Source: Pseudomonas saxonica (GTDB lineage Bacteria; Pseudomonadota; Gammaproteobacteria; Pseudomonadales; Pseudomonadaceae). Taken from it: a stretch of DNA of 64,000 nucleotides. A program made the position numbers and the translations under genes. The first letter of the stretch is position 1. The number at the start of each line of letters is the position of its first letter. Of the stretch, positions 9,022 to 19,298 are shown one piece after another. The notes beneath the pieces are model-generated. The model saw only the letters and a program-made list of their open reading frames with translations, had not been told where the DNA came from and made no database searches. The stretch covers positions 496,001 to 560,000 of the forward strand of contig NZ_VFIO01000002.1 in NCBI RefSeq assembly GCF_007858365.1, written 5' to 3'.

Positions 9022-9426
9022 TTACTGAACAATCAAGTTATTAAACAGCAAATCGTCCACCATCGGCTTGCCGGTCTCGTCGGTCATGACCTGTTGAATC
9101 TGCTTCAACGCCGCTTGGCGCAGGTTTTCCTTGGCCTCAACGCTGCTCAACGTTGTACTGGTCTGCTGGGCAAACAACCCCACCAACTGATTTCGGATCA
9201 GTGGGTCATTGGCCTTTACCGCTTTAGCCGCCTCATCACCTGTTACTCGCAAGGAAACATCGGCCTTGAACACCTTGAGTTTCGGGCTGCCGTCCAATCC
9301 GTAATTACCCACAAAGGGTGGGCTCAAGGTGATGTAGCTGACCTTGGCAGCGCCCTCTTCAGACTCTTCAGCGACTGCCGCCAGTGGCAAACACAGGGCC
9401 AGCATCAATACGATCCACGCTTTCAC
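9022..9426 (-). CDS. FliL-like secreted protein
   Basis: 134-residue protein with a cleavable signal peptide (MKAWIVLMLALCLPLAAVAEE) followed by a domain related to the C-terminal periplasmic part of FliL: YITLSPPFVGNY, VFKADVSLRV, RNQLVGLFAQQT, and a KENLRQAALKQIQQVMTDE helix. It is not in a flagellar cluster and lacks the TM anchor of true FliL. In P. aeruginosa the same gene is found beside the rbbA-type operon. AGAGGAG ribosome binding site upstream. Function unknown. Confidence 0.88.
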   Translation of the reverse strand: MKAWIVLMLALCLPLAAVAEESEEGAAKVSYITLSPPFVGNYGLDGSPKLKVFKADVSLRVTGDEAAKAVKANDPLIRNQLVGLFAQQTSTTLSSVEAKENLRQAALKQIQQVMTDETGKPMVDDLLFNNLIVQ

Positions 9427-9634
9427 AATTCGCTCCTCTTAGGGTTGGGCAAGCGCTCGGGATACCCCATTCAAAAGCAGCACGGCGACCACCCTTTGAA
9501 CGCTTCATCGGGTTATCGGCCGTTTTTTTCAGAACAATAGACGGGTCACCAGCGTTCTAGAATGAGGGCTGCTTCGACTCAATAAATGGGTTATCAATGC
9601 TAGTGCGCTCAATGGAAAGACAATAAGCCTGCGT

Positions 9635-10153
9635 TTACGACAAGTCATACACCAGCACTGTCTCCCCACAGTGACGACACTGATATTTGTCCACAACGAA
9701 ATCTTCATTGGGTCGGCCTTCAATAAACTGCTCCCAATCATCGACACTGCGGCCAAAATCGTCCATCCATGATGCTTTGTTCGAATGGCTGGCATTCGCT
9801 AAATCCTGCGCATCGGCCTGACCCAGATAGATGCAGGCATCTTTGCAGTGCACTTCCCAGCTCTGTTGCTGCCAACTGCTAATCCCCGGTGTTTTGTGCT
9901 CAATAATGTCTCTGACTGCCGGACTGACATCCTCGTCAATTTCATTAAATACAAGGTCGAATTTTTTGGCAGCCGAACCATCAGCCACACAGGCAGGGCA
10001 AATATGGACTTCATCCCCATCGTCGAGATTGGACAATGCTACGTGGTGATACGAAGAAACCGCTGAGCAGCAATCGCACAGCATGTCTTCTTGAATGAAA
10101 GCATGATGACCATAAGGGTCAAAAAAATACTCAAAGGCAGGTAATTCTTTCAT
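9635..10153 (-). CDS. CbrC family protein (UPF0167)
   Basis: 172-residue protein of the CbrC/UPF0167 family. Features: LPAFEYFFDPYGHHAF at the N terminus, a CDCC pair and CPAC motif (residues ~27-55), and a C-terminal CRHCGE, so four or more Cys pairs that could bind zinc. E. coli cbrC lies in the CreBC regulon and has been connected with colicin tolerance; no mechanism is established. Its start is 17 nt after the stop of the TonB-domain gene, so the two are probably one transcript. The pair is absent from the corresponding place in P. aeruginosa as remembered, so this looks accessory. Confidence 0.88.
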   Translation of the reverse strand: MKELPAFEYFFDPYGHHAFIQEDMLCDCCSAVSSYHHVALSNLDDGDEVHICPACVADGSAAKKFDLVFNEIDEDVSPAVRDIIEHKTPGISSWQQQSWEVHCKDACIYLGQADAQDLANASHSNKASWMDDFGRSVDDWEQFIEGRPNEDFVVDKYQCRHCGETVLVYDLS

Positions 10154-10170
10154 GTACTGATCCTCACTTT

Positions 10171-10854
10171 TTAAATAGGTGGGCTTTCTGTAGGGGCTTT
10201 TACGCTCACCGCGCGCGCCAATAGCGCCTGAACACTCTCTGGCAATTTCTCGACAAATCGGCGGCTGGTGGTTCGCTGACAGGTACGCACGATGCTTCCC
10301 GTTGCCTGAGAAAGATCAAACAGTGCGATCGCCAACTCCTCGCTGGAATAACGCTGCGCCACCAATCCGCTAATCAGTTGGTAACGCGTCTTGCTGAATA
10401 ACCCCAACTGAGCCAAAGGAATATCTACCTTGCGTCGCATGTGGTTCTCAATGTCGGTGTTCAGCTGACGGCACGTTGACGCCTCAAGATCGATGGCGCT
10501 CAACGGTTTAATAGTATTGGAGCTGGAATCATCGCTAAACAGCACCGGAGCGATAACCTCGACCTGCTCCGGCCGACCTGCGCCTAATGCCCAAGGGCTA
10601 AAGCGCCACTCGCGCACAACCTTCAAGGTCGCGCCTGCAAACTCCGGATGAGAGCTATAGAGAATGACAGGGTCCGCGACGGTGCCATCGAGATTGACCA
10701 ACATCTTTACCCGTACGTCACCTACGATGCCCAACCGTACCAACTCTTTCGGGTAGGCGGGTTCCAAGAGGTACACAACGGAAGGCGGAAAACTTTGCGC
10801 CCAGGTACTGAACGTCATCAACAAAACTGCCAATCCCATTAAATGCTTCATCAC
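10171..10854 (-). CDS. Secreted TonB C-terminal-domain protein
   Basis: 227-residue protein with a signal peptide (MMKHLMGLAVLLMTFSTWAQ) immediately followed by a TonB-family C-terminal domain: EPAYPKELVRLGIVGDVRVKMLVNLDG, then LKVVREWRFSPW (to about residue 95). Unlike real TonB there is no proline-rich spacer and no ExbB/ExbD nearby. The remaining ~120 residues (one Cys pair possible: C108 region and TCQRTT) are not recognised. It probably acts in the periplasm, but an energy-transducing role is doubtful. First gene of a two-gene unit with the CbrC-family gene. Confidence 0.8.
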   Translation of the reverse strand: MMKHLMGLAVLLMTFSTWAQSFPPSVVYLLEPAYPKELVRLGIVGDVRVKMLVNLDGTVADPVILYSSHPEFAGATLKVVREWRFSPWALGAGRPEQVEVIAPVLFSDDSSSNTIKPLSAIDLEASTCRQLNTDIENHMRRKVDIPLAQLGLFSKTRYQLISGLVAQRYSSEELAIALFDLSQATGSIVRTCQRTTSRRFVEKLPESVQALLARAVSVKAPTESPPI

Positions 10855-11161
10855 CGTTCTCCAGAACTTGCGGCAAGCCGCGTCGGCATCAGTGCCGTGG
10901 GGGCGAATGATATTAATGTGTAGCCAATTCTTTCAGTTCATGGGTTCCGATAGTTCTGTGGGACAACTCCGATTGATTAGCCCGCGTTTTTATTAGGCTA
11001 CCAGGATTTAAGTACTCCCTGTCACACGAAACACTCTGTTCGCACACGCGATTAACTTATGTTCATCGCGACATTTAAAATACATAACAAGAAACAACAT
11101 GATAAGAGAATCATGGGGAACATGACGTACCATCTCGAAAAAAATCATGGACGATTTCTAA
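10855..11161. other. AT-rich divergent intergenic region
   Basis: About 300 nt between the TonB-domain gene (reverse) and the SAHH-like gene (forward). It is visibly richer in A/T than its surroundings, with AT tracts such as ATTTAAAATACAT near 11072. It should hold both promoters; no clear -35/-10 pair was convincing. It contains a 24-codon ORF starting at 11113 (listed separately). Confidence 0.6.
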
Positions 11162-11187
11162 ATGAACAGTGCACACGCCATCAATAA
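11113..11187 (+). CDS. Possible 24-residue leader ORF overlapping the SAHH-like gene
   Basis: ATG at 11113 with an AAGAGA box 3 nt before the ATCATG, encoding MGNMTYHLEKNHGRFLNEQC plus four residues and a TAA at 11185. It overlaps the first 26 nt of the SAHH-like gene in another frame. The SAHH-like ATG itself is preceded directly by an in-frame TAA and has a poor ribosome binding site, so translational coupling through this leader is plausible. Short length makes chance occurrence quite possible. Confidence 0.3.
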   Translation: MGNMTYHLEKNHGRFLNEQCTRHQ

Positions 11188-12370
11188 AAAACACTATAAA
11201 AAAGCCCTGAATTTCTACACAGCACTGATTGAAAAGATAATGACACCGCACATTACTTCAAAAAAAATAGTGCTGGTCTGTCCACGCTATGGTTCAACCT
11301 TGGCCATGATAGAAGTCCTTTCCAGGTATTTTGATTTACGCGGAATAATACTTAAGAACTCGACGAAGAAAAACGATAACACTTTGCAGTTTTTGAGAAG
11401 TGCCAACTACCCGGTTCTGGATATATCAAAAACCGACATGGTTACGCTTTCGCCGTCCACGATCGAGATACTGGTACAGGCCATTGGACCAGGCTCAAGC
11501 TGCGTCGTACTTGACCATGGCGGTTATTTTTCCCTGAACAGTCAGGCGTTGAGCATTTTGAAACCGAATTTAATATCCGGAATCGCTGAGTACGCCATTA
11601 ATGGGGAAAGCCGATACTTCAATGCCTCTATTGGCGACAGGCCCTTCATCTCGGTGGGTCGTTCAATGATTAAAAAGAACAGCGATTTAGCCTCCGCAAA
11701 CAGCATTATGTTAATCGCCGAACTCTACCTGCAAAATCAAGGCATCATGTTATTCGGGAGTGATGTCAGGGTTGGCGTTATTGGTCACGGCACGTTGGGC
11801 GGGCGCATACGCAGTCTGCTGCAAGAGCGAGGCGTAAATGATTTCCTTATCCATGATATAGAGCCGAACCGGCTAGGTGACATTCCTTTAAAAAACATTG
11901 CACACAGTGCCGCTCATCTTTGCCAACAGTGCGATATATTATTTTGCGCAACGGGTAATCACGCGTTATCGCGCGATGATTTGAAGTTCATTAAAGATGG
12001 CACCATCGCTTTTACAGTGACCTCGCCGGATGACGAACTTGATCTGCACACACTTAAAAAAGAACGTGTCATTACCTTAAATAAAGACCGCAGCCACGCA
12101 GACACGGTTGTTTACACCATTGCAGAGACCGGGCATTCATGGGTGCTGCCCTTTGATGGTGAGGCACCCAATACACAAACCAATTTTGGGCTTGCCGATG
12201 CGTCCATCCATCAGCCTTGCGCAGCACACATCGTGGCCGCCGTACGCCTGGTGCAAGGACAACTCGAACATCGTCTTCAGCACTTGAGCCTGAAGGACGA
12301 ACAATTGGTTAAACAGCTGTGGGACGAGTACTACCAACCTTCAAAAACCAGTGAACATGTCCTTACCTGA
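11162..12370 (+). CDS. Divergent S-adenosylhomocysteine hydrolase-like NAD-binding protein
   Basis: 402-residue protein resembling the adenosylhomocysteinase superfamily but far from the canonical enzyme (usually 430-470 aa). Correspondences seen by eye: VVLDHGG at 115-121 (canonical IDDGGD region), GIAEYAINGE at 140-149 (canonical G.EETTTGV, with the Glu kept), PFISVGRSMIKKNSD at 161-175 (canonical P.I.VNDS.TK.KFDN; Lys and Asp kept, Asn lost) and the dinucleotide fold GVIGHGTLGG at 205-214 (canonical GYGDVGKG). The C-terminal GHSWVLPFDG aligns with the canonical GHP region. It starts at the first possible ATG. Composition is AT-richer than neighbouring genes, which suggests acquisition. Substrate unknown; it may act on a different nucleoside-thioether or only bind NAD. 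Confidence 0.75.
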   Translation: MNSAHAINKKHYKKALNFYTALIEKIMTPHITSKKIVLVCPRYGSTLAMIEVLSRYFDLRGIILKNSTKKNDNTLQFLRSANYPVLDISKTDMVTLSPSTIEILVQAIGPGSSCVVLDHGGYFSLNSQALSILKPNLISGIAEYAINGESRYFNASIGDRPFISVGRSMIKKNSDLASANSIMLIAELYLQNQGIMLFGSDVRVGVIGHGTLGGRIRSLLQERGVNDFLIHDIEPNRLGDIPLKNIAHSAAHLCQQCDILFCATGNHALSRDDLKFIKDGTIAFTVTSPDDELDLHTLKKERVITLNKDRSHADTVVYTIAETGHSWVLPFDGEAPNTQTNFGLADASIHQPCAAHIVAAVRLVQGQLEHRLQHLSLKDEQLVKQLWDEYYQPSKTSEHVLT

Positions 12371-12374
12371 TCAT

Positions 12375-13022
12375 TCAAGACAGGGCCGCACCGCAGCGTT
12401 TGAGTCGTGCTTCCAGATTCCGATCGGGCATGGCATGAGTGCGCAGGGCTTTTACAGTCTGCTCAACATAATCGCGAGTGGTACCGAAGCGACCGCTGGC
12501 ATTGGCTAGAACCTGGCGCAGCACGCTATCCGACAGATTGCCTGCATAGCTGGGTAAATGGCGCTCCAGCACAAACCCCAAGGCCTGTACCTCAGTGCCA
12601 TTGTCCAACCGACAATTAAGCCAGCGAGGTCGATAGGAGGGAACCGGCATTTCCCGCAGCCACAGCGCATGCAACGCAGCTTCCAAGTTGTCTTCTGGCA
12701 GCCTGTAAGCAAAGCCACTGCACGAACCACCACGGTCCAGACCAAATACCAGACCCGGCCATTGCGGCGTACCACGATGTTCGTGAGACCACAGATACAG
12801 GCCACGGTGGTAGCCATGCACCCGCCCGCGCACGCGCTCGACCGCTGAACATTCGGGGCGCCAGATCAGTGAGCCGTAGGCAAACAACCACACTGGCCCG
12901 CCTTTGTGGCGCTCCATGGTGCTGTGCAGGGAATGGTGCAATTGCTCGGGGGTCAATGGTGCCCCGAGGTCGAGTCGCGGCGGATAGTGCGGGTTCAAGC
13001 AGGTAGTTTCTATAACAGTCAT
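12375..13022 (-). CDS. Gamma-glutamylcyclotransferase, ChaC type
   Basis: 215-residue ChaC-family enzyme, which degrades glutathione to 5-oxoproline and Cys-Gly. The substrate-binding loop FAYGSLIWRPE is at about 48-58, followed by RGRVHGYHRGLYLWS and the presumed catalytic Glu in LWLREMPV. It faces the SAHH-like gene with 4 nt between the stops, so no separate terminator is present. Located just beyond the hairpin that ends the ubiD-reductase unit. Confidence 0.93.
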   Translation of the reverse strand: MTVIETTCLNPHYPPRLDLGAPLTPEQLHHSLHSTMERHKGGPVWLFAYGSLIWRPECSAVERVRGRVHGYHRGLYLWSHEHRGTPQWPGLVFGLDRGGSCSGFAYRLPEDNLEAALHALWLREMPVPSYRPRWLNCRLDNGTEVQALGFVLERHLPSYAGNLSDSVLRQVLANASGRFGTTRDYVEQTVKALRTHAMPDRNLEARLKRCGAALS

Positions 13023-13125
13023 AACCAGTGATCGCGGCCTTACACGCTTAACATTAAGTAAACAAAATAACGTGTTGATTCTTATAGCACTGAAAAATCA
13101 GACGGTGTGGTTTGTCAGATGAACC

Positions 13126-13173
13126 GTGCAGGCAAGCCAGGCGTTATGCGCTGAACGTAAGGCTTGCCTGCAC
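13126..13173. repeat. Perfect 13-bp inverted repeat (stem-loop)
   Basis: Arms GTGCAGGCAAGCC (13126-13138) and GGCTTGCCTGCAC (13161-13173) with a 22-nt loop that contains an inner CGTT/AACG pair. It is 5 nt beyond the stop of the ferredoxin-reductase gene and about 100 nt upstream of the ChaC start. No strong T-run on the reverse strand. It probably stabilises or terminates the ubiD-reductase transcript. Confidence 0.65.
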
Positions 13174-13178
13174 TGTTT

Positions 13179-14147
13179 TCAAGGGCGTGGACAGTAGGCG
13201 AACACATCGGCACGCATTTGATGCGGGTCCATACCAGCACTGACCAACGCGTCGAGGGTGCCGTAGATCATGGCCGGAGACCCACTTGCGTAAACATGCA
13301 CAGCGCTTAAATCACTGATGTCTTCGCACACGGCCTCATGCAGCAAACCACATCGACCCTCCCAGCCACACAGGTCACTGACGACTTTGTGCAGGAACAA
13401 ATTGGGGGTGTTCTGCCAGGCTTCCCACTCTTGCAGGCCATAAAAGTCCTCGGGACGACGCACGCCCCAGTACAAGTGCACCGGGTACTTGAAGCCTTTC
13501 TCTCGGCAGTGCTCGATCAGGCTGTGCATTTGCGCCATTCCGGTTCCGGCCGCGATCAAGACCAAAGGACCGTCTGGCAACTCGGCCAAATGGGTATCGC
13601 CATAGGGCAGCTCAAGTCGAACCATCTGGTTGCGCTGCAATTGCTCAATCAAGCTGATCGAGCTGGCCTCACGAGCCAGAACATGCAGCTCCAACTCACG
13701 GCCGGAGTGCGGTGCACTGGCCAGTGAGAAGGCCGATTTTTCACCATTTTCGCGCGTCAGCATCGCGTATTGACCAGCGTGATAACGCGGGAGTTTGCCG
13801 GCCGGGGCACGTAAACGCACACGCCAGACATCACCACCCACTTCGACACATTCGACCAATTGACACGCAAGTGTTCGCACCGGTATTTCTCCTAACGCAA
13901 GCACGCCATCCCACAGTACTACGCAGTCTTCAAGGGGTGCTGCCAGGCAGGTATACACCTCGCCGTGATCGCGCACTTCCCCCGCCTGCTCAACCTGACC
14001 TTCAACCAGCAAGGCTGCACAGACGTGGCAATTACCATTGCGGCAGCTCTGTGGGCATTCATAGCCCAAGCGCTGCGCCGCATCCAGAATTCGCTCGCCA
14101 GGCAGGGTTTCTAACACCGCACCTGAAGGCTGCAAGGTTACACGCAT
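13179..14147 (-). CDS. 2Fe-2S ferredoxin-NAD(P)H reductase (CDP-6-deoxy-glucoseen reductase-like)
   Basis: 322-residue electron-transfer flavoprotein. N-terminal plant-type ferredoxin domain with ligands in SCRNGNCHVC and a later YTCLA Cys; then an FAD domain (FSLASAP, in place of RxYS) and a C-terminal NAD domain (LVLIAAGTGMAQMHSLIE). The ATG at 14147 overlaps the ubiD stop (TGATG). The annotation 'CDP-6-deoxy-delta-3,4-glucoseen reductase' is commonly given to this family, but the ubiD linkage suggests a different role, perhaps with Fre-like flavin reduction in ubiquinone synthesis; this is inference. Confidence 0.9.
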   Translation of the reverse strand: MRVTLQPSGAVLETLPGERILDAAQRLGYECPQSCRNGNCHVCAALLVEGQVEQAGEVRDHGEVYTCLAAPLEDCVVLWDGVLALGEIPVRTLACQLVECVEVGGDVWRVRLRAPAGKLPRYHAGQYAMLTRENGEKSAFSLASAPHSGRELELHVLAREASSISLIEQLQRNQMVRLELPYGDTHLAELPDGPLVLIAAGTGMAQMHSLIEHCREKGFKYPVHLYWGVRRPEDFYGLQEWEAWQNTPNLFLHKVVSDLCGWEGRCGLLHEAVCEDISDLSAVHVYASGSPAMIYGTLDALVSAGMDPHQMRADVFAYCPRP

Positions 14148-15613
14148 CAATCTATTCCTAATTGATTCCAGATGTCATCGACCCGGCGGGTAACAGCTTC
14201 GTCCTTGACGATAACTCGGCCCCATTCACGGGTGGTTTCACCCGGCCATTTATTAGTGGCGTCCAACCCCATTTTGGAACCCAGACCGGAAACCGGCGAG
14301 GCAAAATCGAGGTAGTCGATGGGCGTGTTTTCGATCATCACCGTGTCGCGCTTGGGATCCATGCGCGTGGTGATGGCCCAGATCACGTCATTCCAGTCGC
14401 GAGCATTGATGTCGTCGTCGGTCACGATCACGAATTTGGTGTACATGAACTGGCGCAAAAACGACCACACACCGAGCATTACCCGCTTGGCGTGCCCCGG
14501 ATACTGCTTTTTCATGGTCACAATGGCCATGCGGTACGAGCAGCCTTCAGGCGGCAGATAGAAGTCGGTGATTTCCGGGAACTGCTTTTGCAGGATGGGT
14601 ACAAATACTTCGTTTAATGCCACACCCAAAATCGCCGGTTCGTCAGGCGGACGGCCGGTGTAAGTGCTGTGATAGATCGGTTTGACCCGATGAGTGATGC
14701 GCTCAACGGTAAAGACCGGGAAGCTGTCGACCTCGTTGTAATAGCCGGTGTGGTCGCCGTACGGACCTTCAGGGGCCATCTCGCCCGGGTGGATCACGCC
14801 CTCAAGAATGATCTCGGCAGTGGCTGGCACTTGCAGGTCATTGCCTCGGCATTTCACCAGTTCGGTCCGATTGCCCCGCAACAAGCCGGCAAAGGCATAT
14901 TCAGACAAACTATCCGGAACCGGCGTTACTGCGCCCAAAATCGTCGCCGGGTCTGCACCCAAAGCAACAGAAACAGGGAACGGCTGGCCGGGGTGTTTAT
15001 CGCACCACTCACGGTAGTCCAGCGCGCCGCCGCGATGGCTCAACCAGCGCATGATGACCTTGTTACGGCCAATCACTTGCTGACGATAGATGCCGAGGTT
15101 CTGTCGGTCCTTGTTCGGACCTTTGGTCACAGTCAGGCCCCAGGTAATCAATGGCGCCACGTCACCGGGCCAGCAATGCTGAACCGGCAACATGGCGAGG
15201 TCGACATCGTCGCCCTCTATCACGACTTCCTGGCACACCGCGTCTTTAACGACTTTCGGGGCCATGGAAATGATCTTGCGGAAGATCGGCAGCTTGGACC
15301 ACGCGTCTTTCAGACCTTTCGGCGGCTCAGGTTCTTTTAGAAACGCCAGTAACTTGCCGATTTCCCGCAGTTCGCTGACAGACTCCGCCCCCATACCCAT
15401 CGCCACGCGCTCGGGTGTGCCAAAGAGGTTGCCGAGCACTGGAATGGTGTGGCCGGTCGGGTTCTCGAACAACAACGCCGGGCCTTTGGCGCGCAGCGTG
15501 CGGTCGCAGATTTCGGTCATCTCCAGCACTGGAGACACAGGAATCTGGATGCGTTTCAACTCTCCGCGCTGTTCCAGTTGCTGCACGAAGTCCCGAAGAT
15601 CCTTGAATTTCAT
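14147..15613 (-). CDS. ubiD: 4-hydroxy-3-polyprenylbenzoate decarboxylase
   Basis: 488-residue UbiD, the prenylated-FMN-dependent decarboxylase of ubiquinone biosynthesis. The start at ATG 15613 ([20 protein letters not shown]) matches family length and has a GAGGG box; a TTG 18 nt upstream is in frame but less likely. Conserved prFMN-site regions are present: [20 protein letters not shown], the [18 protein letters not shown] stretch with the catalytic Glu-Arg-Glu network, and [13 protein letters not shown]. Followed by the ferredoxin reductase in an overlapping arrangement. Confidence 0.97.
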   Translation of the reverse strand: MKFKDLRDFVQQLEQRGELKRIQIPVSPVLEMTEICDRTLRAKGPALLFENPTGHTIPVLGNLFGTPERVAMGMGAESVSELREIGKLLAFLKEPEPPKGLKDAWSKLPIFRKIISMAPKVVKDAVCQEVVIEGDDVDLAMLPVQHCWPGDVAPLITWGLTVTKGPNKDRQNLGIYRQQVIGRNKVIMRWLSHRGGALDYREWCDKHPGQPFPVSVALGADPATILGAVTPVPDSLSEYAFAGLLRGNRTELVKCRGNDLQVPATAEIILEGVIHPGEMAPEGPYGDHTGYYNEVDSFPVFTVERITHRVKPIYHSTYTGRPPDEPAILGVALNEVFVPILQKQFPEITDFYLPPEGCSYRMAIVTMKKQYPGHAKRVMLGVWSFLRQFMYTKFVIVTDDDINARDWNDVIWAITTRMDPKRDTVMIENTPIDYLDFASPVSGLGSKMGLDATNKWPGETTREWGRVIVKDEAVTRRVDDIWNQLGID

Positions 15614-15682
15614 TGACGTTGGCACCCTCAAAATAGGCGTACATCCTACCTGCTATACCCGCCGCTGGCAGCTTATCGCTGC

Positions 15683-17686
15683 TTAACGGACGGTATTGGC
15701 ATTGCCCAAGTCCGACGAGCCTTTTGCTGACAGCCCCTCGAACAGCGGCTGTAACACAGGAATCATCAATTGAGCCCCTGCTTCAGAGAGGTGATTGTCG
15801 TCGGTATATAAGGAGTTACCGCCCTTTTCAGCGCGGCAAAATCCGGCAGCGTCACACAACTGCGGTGTCGGATCCAGCACCTTGACGGCAGGATCTTCTG
15901 CCGCGATCTGATCAAACAAGGTGTTGATAAACGCTTTTTGTTTAAGGTGGTCTTGCACCGGCATTCCCACATCGTCGATCGGCTGGTGCAACATCGCCAA
16001 ACGACTCAAACGGTAAGGCGGATTGAAGGGCTGCAAAGGCGCCTCTTTCATCAGCCACACGCGATAACCGGCCTTGCGTAACTGCCCCACTCTGGCACGC
16101 AAGCCTTGGGCGAAGCGCTGCTCGGCAGCGGCGCGGTCATAGCGGCCATTGCTATCGTGCAGGGCATGCTCATGATCACCTTTGGCATCGCCATAGAGGT
16201 AGAGGCTCCAGCGCGCCACCAGCATCACATCAGAAATGGTGTCGGTTTGCAGAGCGCGCTCGGCACGGAGGTTGTCATGGGCACAGCGGGCGCCGTACTC
16301 CAGCCCCTCAAGGGGCAAGCAACCCGCCGAGCTGGCCAATAGAACATTGACCCCATGCTGTTCAGCGCTGGCTTGCAGTGCCGGAATCAGCGCCGTGCCG
16401 TGGCTGTCGCCCCATACCAGCACCTGAGCGGGTGCATCGGCTGCCTTGCCGTAGCGACAAAACGGTGTATCGACCGGCTGCTTGCCATCGGTGATGCACG
16501 CCTTCAACTCCGGTCGCCATTCGCTGGCTTTGGCAAAGTGCAAGGCTTGCTCGGACAGGCGCGAGGGCAAACCATCAGTCCAGCGCAGGGCCTGCCCTGC
16601 CAAACCCAAGACCAAAATACCAAGACCGGCCGCAGTCAATATCTGGCGACGTTTCGCCAACAGGCGACGCTCCCGGAACGGCGTTTCGACCCAGCGCCAT
16701 GAGGCATAACCGAGGATCAGTGTCAGTACGATCAACGCGCCCGTTAGCCAAGGGCTGAACTGACCCACACTGATATAACTGGCGAATACAAATACCGGCC
16801 AATGCCACAAGTACCAGGAATAGGAAATCAAACCCAGTCCCACCATGGCGGGCATACTCAACACGCGGCCCACCCACGTGGTGTGATGCTCATTGGCCCA
16901 AATCAGAGCAATAACTCCCAACACCGGTAGCAAGGCAGCTGCACCGGGGAAAGGCGTGTGTTTGTCGTAACCCAATACGGCGATCAGGATCAAACTGAGG
17001 CCCAGCAGACTGATGCACTGTGCCGCTGTGGAAGTGAGACGTTTCTTGTCCGCAGGAGCGACTGCCAGCAGGGCACCGGCCAGCAGCTCCCAGGCACGCA
17101 TAGGCAATAGAAAGAATGCCTTTTCTGGATGATGCGCAACGGCCCACACACTGAGCCCGAACGACACCAACAAAAGGGTGAGTACTATCAAACGCCAGTG
17201 TTTGAAACGGCTGGAGAGTACAGTCAGGACCAGCGGAAAAATAATATAAAACTGTTCTTCAACGGCCAATGACCACGTATGAAGCAACGGTTTTAAATCA
17301 CTGGCCGCATCAAAGTAGCCGTCCTGACGCATAAACAGGAGGTTGGAAACGAACATCACTTGATAACGGACTGAGCGCCCCAGTTCTTCATAGTCTTTGG
17401 GCGCCATCAGGAACCAGCCCACCGCCAGCACGGCAGCCAGCAACACAAACAAGGCGGGAAGAATGCGCCGTGCGCGTCGCGCCCAAAACTCGACAAAACT
17501 GAAACGTCCCGCTTCGCGCTGACGCCAGATGATCGAAGTAATCAGGTAGCCGGAGATAACGAAGAACACATCGACGCCTACAAAGCCGCCTGAGAATCCT
17601 GGTACACCAAAGTGAAACAACACAACGGCAATCACAGCCACTGCACGCAGACCATCAATGTCTCTGCGATAAACAAGAGAAGTCAT
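15683..17686 (-). CDS. Acyltransferase 3 / SGNH fusion membrane protein (OafA/YrhL family)
   Basis: 667-residue protein with an N-terminal acyltransferase-3 domain of about ten TMs (starting RRDIDGLRAVAVIAVVLFHF) and a C-terminal periplasmic SGNH domain. SGNH residues: WGDSHGTAL with the nucleophile Ser, and DDNHLSEAG with the catalytic Asp/His. Such proteins O-acetylate surface polysaccharides (for example O-antigen). The same gene lies between ubiD and rho in P. aeruginosa. Its natural target in this strain is unknown. Confidence 0.93.
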   Translation of the reverse strand: MTSLVYRRDIDGLRAVAVIAVVLFHFGVPGFSGGFVGVDVFFVISGYLITSIIWRQREAGRFSFVEFWARRARRILPALFVLLAAVLAVGWFLMAPKDYEELGRSVRYQVMFVSNLLFMRQDGYFDAASDLKPLLHTWSLAVEEQFYIIFPLVLTVLSSRFKHWRLIVLTLLLVSFGLSVWAVAHHPEKAFFLLPMRAWELLAGALLAVAPADKKRLTSTAAQCISLLGLSLILIAVLGYDKHTPFPGAAALLPVLGVIALIWANEHHTTWVGRVLSMPAMVGLGLISYSWYLWHWPVFVFASYISVGQFSPWLTGALIVLTLILGYASWRWVETPFRERRLLAKRRQILTAAGLGILVLGLAGQALRWTDGLPSRLSEQALHFAKASEWRPELKACITDGKQPVDTPFCRYGKAADAPAQVLVWGDSHGTALIPALQASAEQHGVNVLLASSAGCLPLEGLEYGARCAHDNLRAERALQTDTISDVMLVARWSLYLYGDAKGDHEHALHDSNGRYDRAAAEQRFAQGLRARVGQLRKAGYRVWLMKEAPLQPFNPPYRLSRLAMLHQPIDDVGMPVQDHLKQKAFINTLFDQIAAEDPAVKVLDPTPQLCDAAGFCRAEKGGNSLYTDDNHLSEAGAQLMIPVLQPLFEGLSAKGSSDLGNANTVR

Positions 17687-17754
17687 AAAGCTTGTAGTCC
17701 GTTAGTACATTATTTTTATTGACCCGCGTTGGGCACAAACCTTCCTTTTTTTGA

Positions 17755-17791
17755 TAAAAAAACGGCGCCCTTGTATGGGCGCCGTTTTTAT
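17755..17791. terminator. Bidirectional terminator after rho
   Basis: Hairpin ACGGCGCCC-TTGTAT-GGGCGCCGT at 17762-17785 flanked by an A-run on the left and T-run on the right, so it works for the reverse-strand rho gene (stop at 17805) and could also stop forward reading. Confidence 0.9.
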
Positions 17792-17804
17792 TCGAGAAAC
17801 CGTA

Positions 17805-19064
<1,260 letters not shown>

Positions 19065-19262
19065 ATAGGAATGACGTAATCATTTATGGGGAGGGAAATT
19101 AAGCTTTTGGGCTTAATGAGGCCGCGCCGCAGAGAAGGCGACAGGATCGCGTACTAATTCGATAAGGAGTGCGTCGGCGACGGCTTGCAGGGGGCAGTGG
19201 AGAAACCAGTGCGGGGCCGAATGTACCACTTGAGTTTCATAGCGTCTAGTCCTTGAGCCATG

Positions 19263-19288
19263 AAAAAGCCCCGCATTTAGCGGGGCTT
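19263..19288 (-). terminator. Terminator downstream of trxA
   Basis: Hairpin AAGCCCCGC-TAAAT-GCGGGGCTT on the reverse strand followed by a T-run (AAAAA on the plus strand at 19263-19267). It is 11 nt after the trxA stop and separates trxA from rho. Confidence 0.9.
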
Positions 19289-19298
19289 ATATCGACGC

